Source: an uncultured Clostridia bacterium (lineage in GTDB: Bacteria; Bacillota; Clostridia; Christensenellales; Borkfalkiaceae). Taken from it: 64,000 nucleotides of DNA. Of the stretch, positions 6,682 through 14,590 are shown piece after piece (the stretch's first letter is position 1; every line of letters begins with the position of its first letter). Below the pieces are notes generated by a model. That model had not been told where the DNA came from. It saw nothing but the letters and a program-made list of their open reading frames with translations, and did not search any database. Location: positions 161,379-225,378 of the forward strand of contig CAKQMB010000004.1 in NCBI GenBank assembly GCA_934254825.1, read 5' to 3'. Position numbers and translations under genes: made by a program.

Positions 6682-9600
6682 TTATGCGGCTACGTCGCCC
6701 TCTTCTTCGGTCTCGTAATACTTTTTCATAACAAGCATTGCTTCTTCGCGGCTTATTTCCTTAATATTTCCCTGTTCGTCTATTATCAGGAATTTAAGCG
6801 AGTCGTATATCGACGGAATTGTCACCGCTCTTATGTTGCATATGGTGCATTTAAACATTTTGTTATACGTCTGCCAGTTATGCTCTTCGCTCACTTCGTA
6901 GCCGCAGATTTTCTTGCACCGTCTTGTGTGGGTAAACAAATTGTCTGTTGATCCGCTAACAATAATGCTATGACTCGATTCCGTGATATAATCGCATTTA
7001 CTGCATTTTTCAGTATGTTTCGTATCATTGACGGAATTAAATGTTAAGCTATGCTCACCTGTACAAATCCAAAAGATTTTGTAATTATAATTATTATTAC
7101 TATTGATTTCTTTTGTCGACCCGAAAGCATATTTATTATTCGGGGAGTTAACATCTTTCCACGAACCCGTAAATCCAGTTTTCGAATAAGACGGAAATGT
7201 TAAATTATATTTTCCGAATCCGTCAAATTCATAATATTTTAATCGAAGTATCTCTTTTGCCCCATTGTAATCAAACTCTACTCTGGTTACTATTTTTGTA
7301 CACTTTAAATAAATATCTATTAAAGGCTCGCTAAAAAGCTGAGGAGTCGTTACTTGAATTGTGCAGGCGTGATCCGAATAAAATGCTTCGACATAATATT
7401 CTTTATTCAAATCAAAATCAGCCGCCTTACATAATACGATTGTGTTTTTCAAACGCATAACTTCATTTACTTTTCCTAAATTGTCCGTCGTATAACTTAT
7501 ATTTTGCGTATATAATCGAGTTCGACTGCTATTATAGTAATACACATAATTGCACCTCAATTCATAACTTGTTACTACGGTTTCTATATTAAACGAAGTA
7601 AATTGTCCTGAATAAGTTACGGCATTAACCGATGTCACAACTTGTCCGCCCGACATCTTAAACCCGGATATTTTCTGTCCTGACAAACTCAATTTAATTG
7701 TATAAACCTTTCCGTTTACCGTAGCGGTTACAACTCCGCTTTCTGTGTAAGAGAGCGACACAACGTCCCCCTCAACGAGCGAAACAGGCGATTTATTTGT
7801 ACCGTTATAAGTAAGCCAACTATTATTCACCTGTAAGGAATTCAACGTTAAATCGGTTTCAAAACTTTTCCACTCACCGGCATTCTGGAACCTTTCGCCT
7901 GTTTCGGTTTCCCAAATAACGCTTCCGTTCTCGGCAAGAGAGTATTCTTCGTCATAATAAAGAGTTCGCGTTGTCGTTACTCCGTTATTTACACAGGTTA
8001 CGCTTGTGGACATAATTTCCCGCGGAATACCCGTAAGCGCATTTTGTCCCATCGCCGCAATCGCCGCGTTATCGCTTCTCGTAACATGAAGTTTTAAATC
8101 AGAGTGATTATTCTCGAACAAATTTTCCTGAACCCCTATTTGATAAAGCAAATCTTCATCCATTTTCTCAATATATACGTCTTTAAGTGTCGAAAGATTT
8201 GCAAACGCGTTATCACTCCAACGTGAAACCTCGCTCGGAATATAAATTGTTTCGAGATTTGAAAAAGCAAACGCATTTTCACCTATTGTTCCGATGTTGC
8301 TATCCCAGTCGGAAAGCTCCATTACCGTTTTATCTTCCGGAACATATAAAAGTAAAATATGATCTAAAACAATTTGATCGCAATTTTCATCTTTTGTCTG
8401 CGCTTCCAGCCAACTTGTATTGGTAAAAGCGTCAATAGAAGCTTTGTTTACTCCCCAGGCGTTTATTTGCGATAACGCCGAACAGTTCGAAAAAGCAAAT
8501 CCTTCGATTTCGCGAACATTATTTATATTGACATGAGTAAGATTTTCACATTTATAAAAAGCGTATGATTTGATTGTACTGACAGTGTTCGAAGAATCTT
8601 CGCCGCTTATTGTAAAGGAAGTGTTCGTTTTAGCTTTGGGATATTGCAACAATTCGGTTTTCGCTTTGTTGTATAACACGCCGTTTTCCGTTAAGTAATT
8701 CGCGTTCGCGCTCGAAATCGAAAATGCAGTAACATTCTCTATCCCCGCAAACGCTCCTTCACCTATCGAAGTAACTCCGCTTGGCAAATAGATATAAGAA
8801 CTGCCTTTGCAACCGAAAAACGCAAACTCGCCTATTTCCGTAACGCTTGTCGGCAAACTCGCAAACGAAAGTTTTTCCGCTCCGCAAAACGCCTGCGCGC
8901 CTATTTTCGTAACGCCGTTCGGTATCGTTATGCTTTCGAGTTCTTTGCAATTTTCAAACGCACTGTAACCGATTTCAGTTATTCCGCTCGGCAAGTTTAT
9001 ATTTCTAAGATTTATGCAGTCCGCAAAAGCGTTCGCTCCGATAGTTTGTAGCTGAGAATTGTTAATAAAACCAATCGTCGTAAGACTTTTCAGCCCGTTG
9101 AACGCATCCGAACCGATTTCCGTAATGCTCGACGGAATATTTATCGTGGTGATATTCGAAAGAATGTTATATTTACTGTTTGTTGCATTGGTCGTGGTCT
9201 CTGCGTTAAGTTTGCTTATCACCGCAGGCTCCCCGGCAAACGCTCCCGAACTTATTCCCGTAACGGTTTTTCCGTTTATCATCGCGGGAATATCAATTAT
9301 GCCCGATTCCACAGCCGATTTCAAACCGCTTATGCTGACTGTACCGTTCGCATTTTCCTCATATTTAAAGTTTTCCGTGCTATCTGTAACCGACGGTTTC
9401 AGTTCGTCAATAACTGCATTTATAATATCCTGATCCCACGGTTCAAGATTATGCGCGGCAGGCGGAGCCCATTGTGCAAATTTGTCAAAATCATAATTAA
9501 AAAGAAGACCAAATAGTTTTTTTCTTCTTTTGATTCCGGTATAAGATAGTCCTAACTGCGATCTGAGCGGTATAATTGCATCACTGTACCACACAACAAA

Positions 9601-9825
9601 TGGAGAAACATATTCCACTTCATTCACCAATATATCTTGCGCATTGTCAATCATAAATTGCGGTAATATATCTTCGCATGCCTTTGCAATTTTTTCGAGA
9701 ATAAGTCTCTCTAACTTTCTAATAAACTTATTAGGTGTTTTACAGTTTTTAATAAACATTAGAACAGCATCTATCACCAATGCTGTTTTTATATCAAGTT
9801 TTATAGTTTTGTCTTCATGCACCAT
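6682..9825 (-). CDS. BspA-like leucine-rich repeat (LRR_5) protein, possibly 5' truncated
   Basis: The 1047-residue product has about ten LRR_5 repeats between residues 180 and 600 (motifs such as ITEIGYSAFENCKELESITI and VTSIGEGAFAG), a family typical of secreted or surface adhesins of gut bacteria. The C-terminal part has beta-rich spacers and a HT..C..C region (KHTEKCSKCD, later HTRRCKKICGY) common in BspA-like proteins. Residues 1-160 belong to no family I know. Odd features: there is no signal peptide and no Shine-Dalgarno at the ATG, and the frame stays open about 40 codons upstream into the preceding lipoprotein gene. This suggests that the original 5' end was lost by recombination. 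Confidence 0.85.
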   Translation of the reverse strand: MVHEDKTIKLDIKTALVIDAVLMFIKNCKTPNKFIRKLERLILEKIAKACEDILPQFMIDNAQDILVNEVEYVSPFVVWYSDAIIPLRSQLGLSYTGIKRRKKLFGLLFNYDFDKFAQWAPPAAHNLEPWDQDIINAVIDELKPSVTDSTENFKYEENANGTVSISGLKSAVESGIIDIPAMINGKTVTGISSGAFAGEPAVISKLNAETTTNATNSKYNILSNITTINIPSSITEIGSDAFNGLKSLTTIGFINNSQLQTIGANAFADCINLRNINLPSGITEIGYSAFENCKELESITIPNGVTKIGAQAFCGAEKLSFASLPTSVTEIGEFAFFGCKGSSYIYLPSGVTSIGEGAFAGIENVTAFSISSANANYLTENGVLYNKAKTELLQYPKAKTNTSFTISGEDSSNTVSTIKSYAFYKCENLTHVNINNVREIEGFAFSNCSALSQINAWGVNKASIDAFTNTSWLEAQTKDENCDQIVLDHILLLYVPEDKTVMELSDWDSNIGTIGENAFAFSNLETIYIPSEVSRWSDNAFANLSTLKDVYIEKMDEDLLYQIGVQENLFENNHSDLKLHVTRSDNAAIAAMGQNALTGIPREIMSTSVTCVNNGVTTTRTLYYDEEYSLAENGSVIWETETGERFQNAGEWKSFETDLTLNSLQVNNSWLTYNGTNKSPVSLVEGDVVSLSYTESGVVTATVNGKVYTIKLSLSGQKISGFKMSGGQVVTSVNAVTYSGQFTSFNIETVVTSYELRCNYVYYYNSSRTRLYTQNISYTTDNLGKVNEVMRLKNTIVLCKAADFDLNKEYYVEAFYSDHACTIQVTTPQLFSEPLIDIYLKCTKIVTRVEFDYNGAKEILRLKYYEFDGFGKYNLTFPSYSKTGFTGSWKDVNSPNNKYAFGSTKEINSNNNYNYKIFWICTGEHSLTFNSVNDTKHTEKCSKCDYITESSHSIIVSGSTDNLFTHTRRCKKICGYEVSEEHNWQTYNKMFKCTICNIRAVTIPSIYDSLKFLIIDEQGNIKEISREEAMLVMKKYYETEEEGDVAA

Positions 9826-9872
9826 TGCACTTAAAAACGGGAAAGTAGAATAAGTACCTACCGCTAATACAT

Positions 9873-10181
9873 TTATGTTCTTATATAATGTATTATATTT
9901 GCCATTCCATCTTTCTTTATAATCATTATATATCTATGCCCATCAATCATTAGGGTTTGATAAGCTCTTTGCGGCTCTTCACCTTCGGGATATGTTACCT
10001 CTTGTTTGGTCGGGTCAACAAGCTTGTAGCCTGTGGCTTCGACGGGGATTTCGTCGAGTTCCTTTTTTATTCTTGCTTTGTATTCGGCTTCGGTTTCTTT
10101 ATTCGGGTCGCACCCCGCCCCGACAACGCAAACGCCGAGCAACAAAACAAGACTCATAAAAATTGATAAAATTCTTTTCAT
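9873..10181 (-). CDS. Small lipoprotein A, short C-terminal variant
   Basis: This is a 102-residue lipoprotein precursor starting MKRILSIFMSLVLLLGVCVV, with lipobox GAGC. I chose the ATG at 10181 because GGAG lies at normal spacing and the paralogue starts the same way; an ATG two codons upstream lies too close to the ribosome-binding site. After cleavage comes a charged helix (NKETEAEYKARIKKELDEIP), then VEATGYKL, then a short unrelated tail ending in the basic-hydrophobic HRYIMIIKKDGMANII. The function is unknown. Its first 158 bp are nearly identical to those of the gene at 10216-10797. Confidence 0.75.
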   Translation of the reverse strand: MKRILSIFMSLVLLLGVCVVGAGCDPNKETEAEYKARIKKELDEIPVEATGYKLVDPTKQEVTYPEGEEPQRAYQTLMIDGHRYIMIIKKDGMANIIHYIRT

Positions 10182-10215
10182 ATTCATTCTCTCCGATTTA
10201 TTTTATAATTCCATA

Positions 10216-10797
10216 TCATGCTTTTTCTATTTTATAATAATAGCATTTATTATTTGTTAAATTGTAATCAAACCACTGACTACTGTATCCTAAAAACATT
10301 AGTTTATTTGAAGTCGTATCATATAAAAAGAGCGTCGGGGGATAACAACTTTCATAAAAAACACTTGACCAGCTTCTGTCAAATTTAGATCTTATTATAA
10401 AAAAGTTATTATCAAAATATACCATAGTTTTTAATTCCCCAAACTCTGAAAATTTTTCATTGTAATTTATATTAAATTCTCCGATTTTCTCATCATTACA
10501 ATAAAAAACAAACTCTTCAATATAAGATTTACTCTCGCCTAAATTTTTGTCTAAGCTTTTTAAACAATAATTTTTTTCGTCAACTTGAACATTAAACTTA
10601 ACCGGTATCGATTCTTCATATGTTTCAACCCCGATAAGTTTGTAGCCTGTGGCTTCGACGGGGATTTCGTCGAGTTCCTTTTTTATTCTTGCTTTGTATT
10701 CGGCTTCGGTTTCTTTATTCAGGTCGCACCCCGCCCCGACAACGCAAACGCCGAGCAACAAAACAAGACTCATAAAAATTGCTAAAATTCTTTTCAT
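10216..10797 (-). CDS. Small lipoprotein B, longer C-terminal variant
   Basis: This 193-residue lipoprotein has the same signal peptide, lipobox and charged helix as its neighbour up to TGYKL (about residue 53). It continues into an unrelated, probably beta-rich domain of about 140 residues with many Tyr/Phe/Asn residues, which I do not recognise. AAGGAG precedes the ATG at 10797. It lies 34 bp upstream of lipoprotein A on the same strand. Shared leader plus different bodies suggests a modular family of surface or secreted proteins. Confidence 0.75.
   Translation of the reverse strand: MKRILAIFMSLVLLLGVCVVGAGCDLNKETEAEYKARIKKELDEIPVEATGYKLIGVETYEESIPVKFNVQVDEKNYCLKSLDKNLGESKSYIEEFVFYCNDEKIGEFNINYNEKFSEFGELKTMVYFDNNFFIIRSKFDRSWSSVFYESCYPPTLFLYDTTSNKLMFLGYSSQWFDYNLTNNKCYYYKIEKA
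10640..10797 (-). repeat. 158-bp direct repeat shared by the two lipoprotein genes (other copy 10024-10181)
   Basis: The segments 10640-10797 and 10024-10181 match over their full length with two differences that I can see (one in the signal peptide, one at the residue after the lipobox cysteine and Asp). Identity stops abruptly at the codon for TGYKL, after which the two genes are unrelated. Confidence 0.9.
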
Positions 10798-10903
10798 TTT
10801 TTAATTTTCTCCTTACAAATTTATTTTCCTTGCCTTCTCCTTTTGGAAAAGTCGGATTTTATTTACCAAAGCAGGCAAAAGACAAAAGATAACAATTAAA
10901 AAG

Positions 10904-11067
10904 GCTTCTCCTTATCAAAATTGCAGTTCAAGGCATCACGCTATTTCGGGGAGAAGCTGGCGCGTACTGCGCCTGATGAGGGGTTTTTAACAAACTTTTT
11001 ATATCTGTTTTTAAAAAAAAGCAACTCACTTAGCCCCTCATCCGTCGGCTTCGCCGCCACCTTCCCC
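10904..11067. repeat. REP/BIME-like inverted pair of GC-rich repeats
   Basis: The unit at 10948-10983 (GGGGAGAAGCTGGCG ... GATGAGGGG) recurs in inverted orientation at 11034-11067 (CCCCTCATCC ... CCTTCCCC), separated by an A/T-rich spacer. A further inverted GCTTCTCC (10904-10911) faces GGAGAAGC (10950-10957). The extragenic position and the head-to-head pair fit REP/BIME elements. The rest of 10798-11630 holds no gene I can support. Confidence 0.7.
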
Positions 11068-11171
11068 CGATTTTAAGCATTTCACGCTCTATCTATCCGT
11101 TTCTATGTGGGAAGGCTTTCCTTTATTTCTCGCTCTTTGCCGGCGATTTGTTTTTCAATTTACCAAACAAA

Positions 11172-11210
11172 AAAACGCAAACAAAAAAACCGTTTTTTCG
11201 TTTGCGTTTT
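11172..11210. terminator. Terminator-like hairpin in noncoding region
   Basis: AAAACGCAAAC (11172-11182) pairs with GTTTGCGTTTT (11200-11210); A- and T-runs flank both sides. No adjacent gene clearly uses it. Confidence 0.5.
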
Positions 11211-11460
11211 CAATCGTCACAATTCATTGGCGGACACCTCGCTGTTTATTCGTCTGAGTGTGTTTATTATACATATTATTTTTAATAACTTACTTTTATT
11301 TAATTATATACTACTATACATTATTTGTCAATACCGAAATTGAAATTTTTTTCTCGACTTTTTCTTGACTTTGCATCCGCCCATACCTCATTCGCCTTTT
11401 ACCGATGCTCCTCAAAAAAGAAAAACCATTTCTTTATGTTTTTAATATCAACATGCCGTT

Positions 11461-11473
11461 TAATCGACTTATA
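11461..11473 (-). repeat. Copy B of recurrent 13-mer TATAAGTCGATTA
   Basis: This copy lies in the noncoding stretch downstream of the ABC exporter gene. The plus-strand continuation CTTTTGCGATT is shared with copy A. Confidence 0.8.
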
Positions 11474-11551
11474 GAGCGACTTTTGCGATTTAATTAAACA
11501 CAAAAACACCTTAATGCCGATCGATACAATTATTTAAAATATATAAAAACC

Positions 11552-11589
11552 CGTTACGGCGGTCGGCTAAAAAGCCGACCGCCGTAACG
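11552..11589 (-). terminator. Terminator of the ABC exporter/peptidase/kinase operon
   Basis: A 17-bp stem with AAAA loop (CGTTACGG ... CCGTAACG) is followed on the minus strand by TTTTTATAT, 42 bp after the exporter stop codon. Confidence 0.85.
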
Positions 11590-11630
11590 AAAAAAAACTA
11601 TCAGAATTTTAAAGTTTCTTTTGAAAGGCT

Positions 11631-13256
11631 TTATGAAATAACTATCGTTTTATCCGCAAAGTTTTCCGCTGTTGCCCTATGTGAAATCTCAACGCAGGTA
11701 ATATTTTTATTTCTGATATTTTCGAGCATTTTTTTCTCGGTTTCGATATCGAGCGCGGAAGTGGCTTCGTCCAGCAAAAGAACGGGTCTGCCGCTCGTTA
11801 ATGCTCTTGCGACGGCAAGTCGTTGAAGCTGACCTTCGGAAAGCCCCGCGCCCTGTTCGCCGAGCTTAGTGTTTAACCCCTCGGGCAAATCGTAAACAAA
11901 TTCCGCGCAGGCGGTTTTTATCGCTTCGTTTACGCGTTTTTCCGTTATCTCGGATTTTTCGTTACCGAAAAACGTAAGATTTTCGTAAATCGTTCCCGAA
12001 AACGCAAAACTTTTCTGCGGAACGTAAGCGAATAATTCCCTCGTGTTTTCGTTTACGATATTTTCTTTGCCGCCTGCCGTAACGGTTATTTCTCCGCCAA
12101 GCGGGTTTAAAACCCCGAGAATAAGCATAAAAAGGGTTGTTTTGCCGACGCCCGACGCGCCCTCGATAAGTACGGTCTGCCCTTTTTCGATATCGAAAGA
12201 CACGTTTCGGAACGCAACTTTTTCTCCGTACGAAAACGAAACGTTTTTAACTTCGAGTCTTTGGAAATCCGTCTCGCCGACAAACTTTTCGATACGTTCC
12301 TGCTTTAAATCGCAAACGCCGAAATATCTTTCCGCGCTCGCGTATCTCGAATAATAAACGGGCATTACCGACGAAAAGGACGTGAACGGTCGTTGAAGCT
12401 GCTCCATAAGCAAAACTACGGACAAAATCGCGCCGTAATCCGCCGAGGAAGAAAACGCGCGCGCCGAACACCAGATTATCGCGAAAACAAGCCCGAGATT
12501 TGCCACGACGGAATAAACCGCGGTTACGCCGACGTTGAATTTTGCTCTCGCGATACGGTTTTCAAGATACTCGTTCAATACTTTTTTCGACTTTTCGACC
12601 GATTTTTCTTCCGCGCCGTAAGCTTTTATCGTGATCGAAGACGCAACGCTTTCCTGCATAAACGCATTGTTTTTCGCGTCCGCCTCCATAATTTTCGACT
12701 GAAACGCTTTATACTTCTTTTTACTCAACGCGGTGAGCGCGAGGACGAAAATCCCGCCGACGACGACTATAATCCCGAAAATCCAATCGATAACGAAAAG
12801 CGCGGCAAGCGCGCCCGTAAGCTGAACCGCCATAGACAATACGGCAGGCAAAAGCGCGACGGAATCCGAAGCGATTTCGCCCGAATCACGGGTCATTACC
12901 GAAACAAGTTCGCCGCTGTGGCGTTTTTTTATTTCGGAATACTCCGCGCCGATCACCCTCGAAAACGCATAGCTTCTCAGCTCCGCGCTCATCTTTGCTC
13001 TCGTTTTTTCGGACAAATATTTCGACAACGACAAAAACACTACTCTTAAACTCGCAAAAGCGACTAAAAAGCAGGCAAAAATCAAGATTTTATCCGAATT
13101 TTTATCGGCAATGCCGTTGACGAGACATCTGGCAAGATAAGCAAACCCCACCGACAAAAACGCAGTCGCAACCGAAAAAGCGGCTATAAAATTTATAGCC
13201 GACGAATACGGTTTTATCGTTTTTTTAATCCTTTCGGCGGTTTTGTCCTTTCTCAT
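11631..13256 (-). CDS. ABC exporter, fused membrane and ATPase domains
   Basis: The 541-residue half-transporter has a six-helix type IV exporter membrane domain (about 1-320) and a C-terminal nucleotide-binding domain: Walker A GASGVGKTT, signature LSEGQLQRLAVARAL, Walker B PVLLLDEATSALD and switch histidine ISHRA. There is no C39 peptidase domain. It probably dimerises and exports a peptide, lipid or drug. Its start overlaps the stop of the S24/S26-like peptidase gene by 4 bp (ATGA), and that gene overlaps the HprK-like gene likewise. The three proteins are therefore translationally coupled, and a secreted peptide substrate is a reasonable guess. Confidence 0.9.
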   Translation of the reverse strand: MRKDKTAERIKKTIKPYSSAINFIAAFSVATAFLSVGFAYLARCLVNGIADKNSDKILIFACFLVAFASLRVVFLSLSKYLSEKTRAKMSAELRSYAFSRVIGAEYSEIKKRHSGELVSVMTRDSGEIASDSVALLPAVLSMAVQLTGALAALFVIDWIFGIIVVVGGIFVLALTALSKKKYKAFQSKIMEADAKNNAFMQESVASSITIKAYGAEEKSVEKSKKVLNEYLENRIARAKFNVGVTAVYSVVANLGLVFAIIWCSARAFSSSADYGAILSVVLLMEQLQRPFTSFSSVMPVYYSRYASAERYFGVCDLKQERIEKFVGETDFQRLEVKNVSFSYGEKVAFRNVSFDIEKGQTVLIEGASGVGKTTLFMLILGVLNPLGGEITVTAGGKENIVNENTRELFAYVPQKSFAFSGTIYENLTFFGNEKSEITEKRVNEAIKTACAEFVYDLPEGLNTKLGEQGAGLSEGQLQRLAVARALTSGRPVLLLDEATSALDIETEKKMLENIRNKNITCVEISHRATAENFADKTIVIS

Positions 13257-13690
13257 TTGCCGATCCCGAATAATCCTTTTATTTTTTGTCCGACCGTGAA
13301 GAAAAATTTCCTTACGGGATAATATTTCAATCTTCTTTTGACGTATTTAAGGTATTTTTTGCTTTTTAAATCGATCTGTTTACTGCCTTTGAAATAGGTT
13401 TCGAGTACGCCGATGACGTTTTCCTCGGGGACAAATTCGTTCTGCGCGCAGTTATCCCCTCTCGTAACGTAGCCGTCTTCTTTTACTTCAAGCACGCGAT
13501 GCAAAACGTTTTCCTCGCCGCGTTTATAAAGCGCAACGTCGTAAACTCCGAGCCTGCCCTTTTTCGCCGCGATAACGACGATATCTTTTCCGCTTTTTAT
13601 CATCGGGCGCATACTCACGCCGACAGTCGTTCCCACATACCGCCCGTATTTTTCGAGCGCGGTTTTCATATCGACCGAAACGCCTTTCAT
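13253..13690 (-). CDS. S24/S26-type (signal peptidase-like) serine peptidase
   Basis: The 145-residue protein carries the SPase/LexA-like core: GTTVGVSMRPMIKSGKDIVV, whose SM pair is the usual nucleophile region; the general-base segment YDVALYKRGEENVLHRV; and YVTRGDNC. A basic C-terminal helix (YLKYVKRRLKYYP) may sit at the membrane; no clear transmembrane anchor is seen. I chose the ATG at 13690 (AAAGGAG seven bases upstream) over the longer frame. The position between an HprK-like kinase and an ABC exporter is typical of small peptide-maturation loci of Firmicutes, where such peptidases are listed as S24/S26 family. A leader-peptidase role is inferred. Confidence 0.75.
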   Translation of the reverse strand: MKGVSVDMKTALEKYGRYVGTTVGVSMRPMIKSGKDIVVIAAKKGRLGVYDVALYKRGEENVLHRVLEVKEDGYVTRGDNCAQNEFVPEENVIGVLETYFKGSKQIDLKSKKYLKYVKRRLKYYPVRKFFFTVGQKIKGLFGIGK

Positions 13691-14430
13691 AAACGTTCTC
13701 CTTTCCCCGTAAGCGCGGAATACGAAAGGCGGAACGCCTCTTCGGAAATATCGCATTTTAAAAGATATACAGGCACTTTGCTTGCGATTTTATCGCAAAA
13801 TTCCAACGTTTTTGCCGCCGCTTCGGGGTCGTTCGGGAAATAAATCTGAGAAAAAAGCCTTTCGCCGACCTCTGTCGCCGTCAATTTTCTTATTGAATTA
13901 TTTTTCGACTGCTCTATAAAGCATATTCCGTTTAATTCCGCCTTGCCTTTTACCCCTAATTTTTCTTTGCCTCTCCAAGGCGTTCCGTAAACGACAAAAC
14001 GCCCGTTTTCGCATCCGACAACGGGTTTATCGCCGTTGAGAATTTTCGCTTCCGCGAGATATTTCAGCCACAAAAGCGAATGCGTGGTTTTGCCCGCTCC
14101 GCTTCTGCCCGCAAACGCATAACATTTGCCGTTTAATTCCACCGCGGAGCAATGAAATAAAAATCTGTCGAAAAACGGGAGCTTCCCGCAAAGAGATCGG
14201 AACAATGCCACGCTTTTGAGATATTCCCGTACATTTCCGTTCTCCCGATTATCGGTCATATCGTTTTGCCGACCAAGCTGAGATTTTCGTTCCGCCTCGA
14301 TCTGTTTTTCCGTAACCGAAACTTCGAAATCGAATTTTTCTTCGGAACAAACATAATCGCGGAACGCCCTTTCCGTATAAACATCGGGGTTATCGATTTT
14401 TATTTTTAAATCGGCAATTTCATAAATCAT
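13687..14430 (-). CDS. HPr kinase/phosphorylase-like P-loop protein
   Basis: The 247-residue protein resembles stand-alone HprK-like kinases found near lasso-peptide, PqqD-type and related loci. FHCSAVELNGKCYAFAGRSG leads into the P-loop (AGRSGAGKTTHS), followed by LNGDKPVV and YGTPWRGKE, which match the HprK motifs around the phosphate-binding and proton-relay residues. True HprK acts on Ser46 of HPr, but it is longer and lies beside lgt; neither holds here. The ATG at 14430 is seven bases from a perfect -10 box, implying a leaderless transcript. First gene of the kinase-peptidase-exporter operon, divergent from a RimK-like ligase. The substrate is unknown. Confidence 0.75.
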   Translation of the reverse strand: MIYEIADLKIKIDNPDVYTERAFRDYVCSEEKFDFEVSVTEKQIEAERKSQLGRQNDMTDNRENGNVREYLKSVALFRSLCGKLPFFDRFLFHCSAVELNGKCYAFAGRSGAGKTTHSLLWLKYLAEAKILNGDKPVVGCENGRFVVYGTPWRGKEKLGVKGKAELNGICFIEQSKNNSIRKLTATEVGERLFSQIYFPNDPEAAAKTLEFCDKIASKVPVYLLKCDISEEAFRLSYSALTGKGERL

Positions 14431-14436
14431 ACTGCC

Positions 14437-14465
14437 ATTATAGCACATATCACGTATTTTTTCAA
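14437..14465 (-). promoter_or_regulatory. Consensus promoter of HprK-like operon (leaderless start)
   Basis: On the minus strand TTGAAA (14460-14465), 17 bp, TATAAT (14437-14442), then GGCAGT and the ATG. The expected transcription start coincides with the A of the start codon, and there is no Shine-Dalgarno. Confidence 0.75.
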
Positions 14466-14505
14466 GTTGAAAAATATCTTTATTCGTCCTTTCCTTTGCG
14501 AACGA

Positions 14506-14534
14506 TTGACTTTTTATCCGTTTTGGCTTAAAAT
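14506..14534 (+). promoter_or_regulatory. Promoter of the RimK-like ligase gene
   Basis: TTGACT (14506-14511), 17 bp, TAAAAT (14529-14534), giving a leader of about 50 nt that contains a small GGATC/GATCC hairpin before GGGAGGT. Confidence 0.65.
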
Positions 14535-14590
14535 CTGCGTGCGAGGATCGCTTTGCGGTGATCCGCCAGTTTTTTCGGGAGGTAAACCGA

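Noticed and set aside
13691..13756. N-terminal extension of the S24/S26-like peptidase
   Set aside because: The longer frame overlaps the HprK-like gene by more than 60 bp and lacks a ribosome-binding site, whereas the inner ATG has AAAGGAG.
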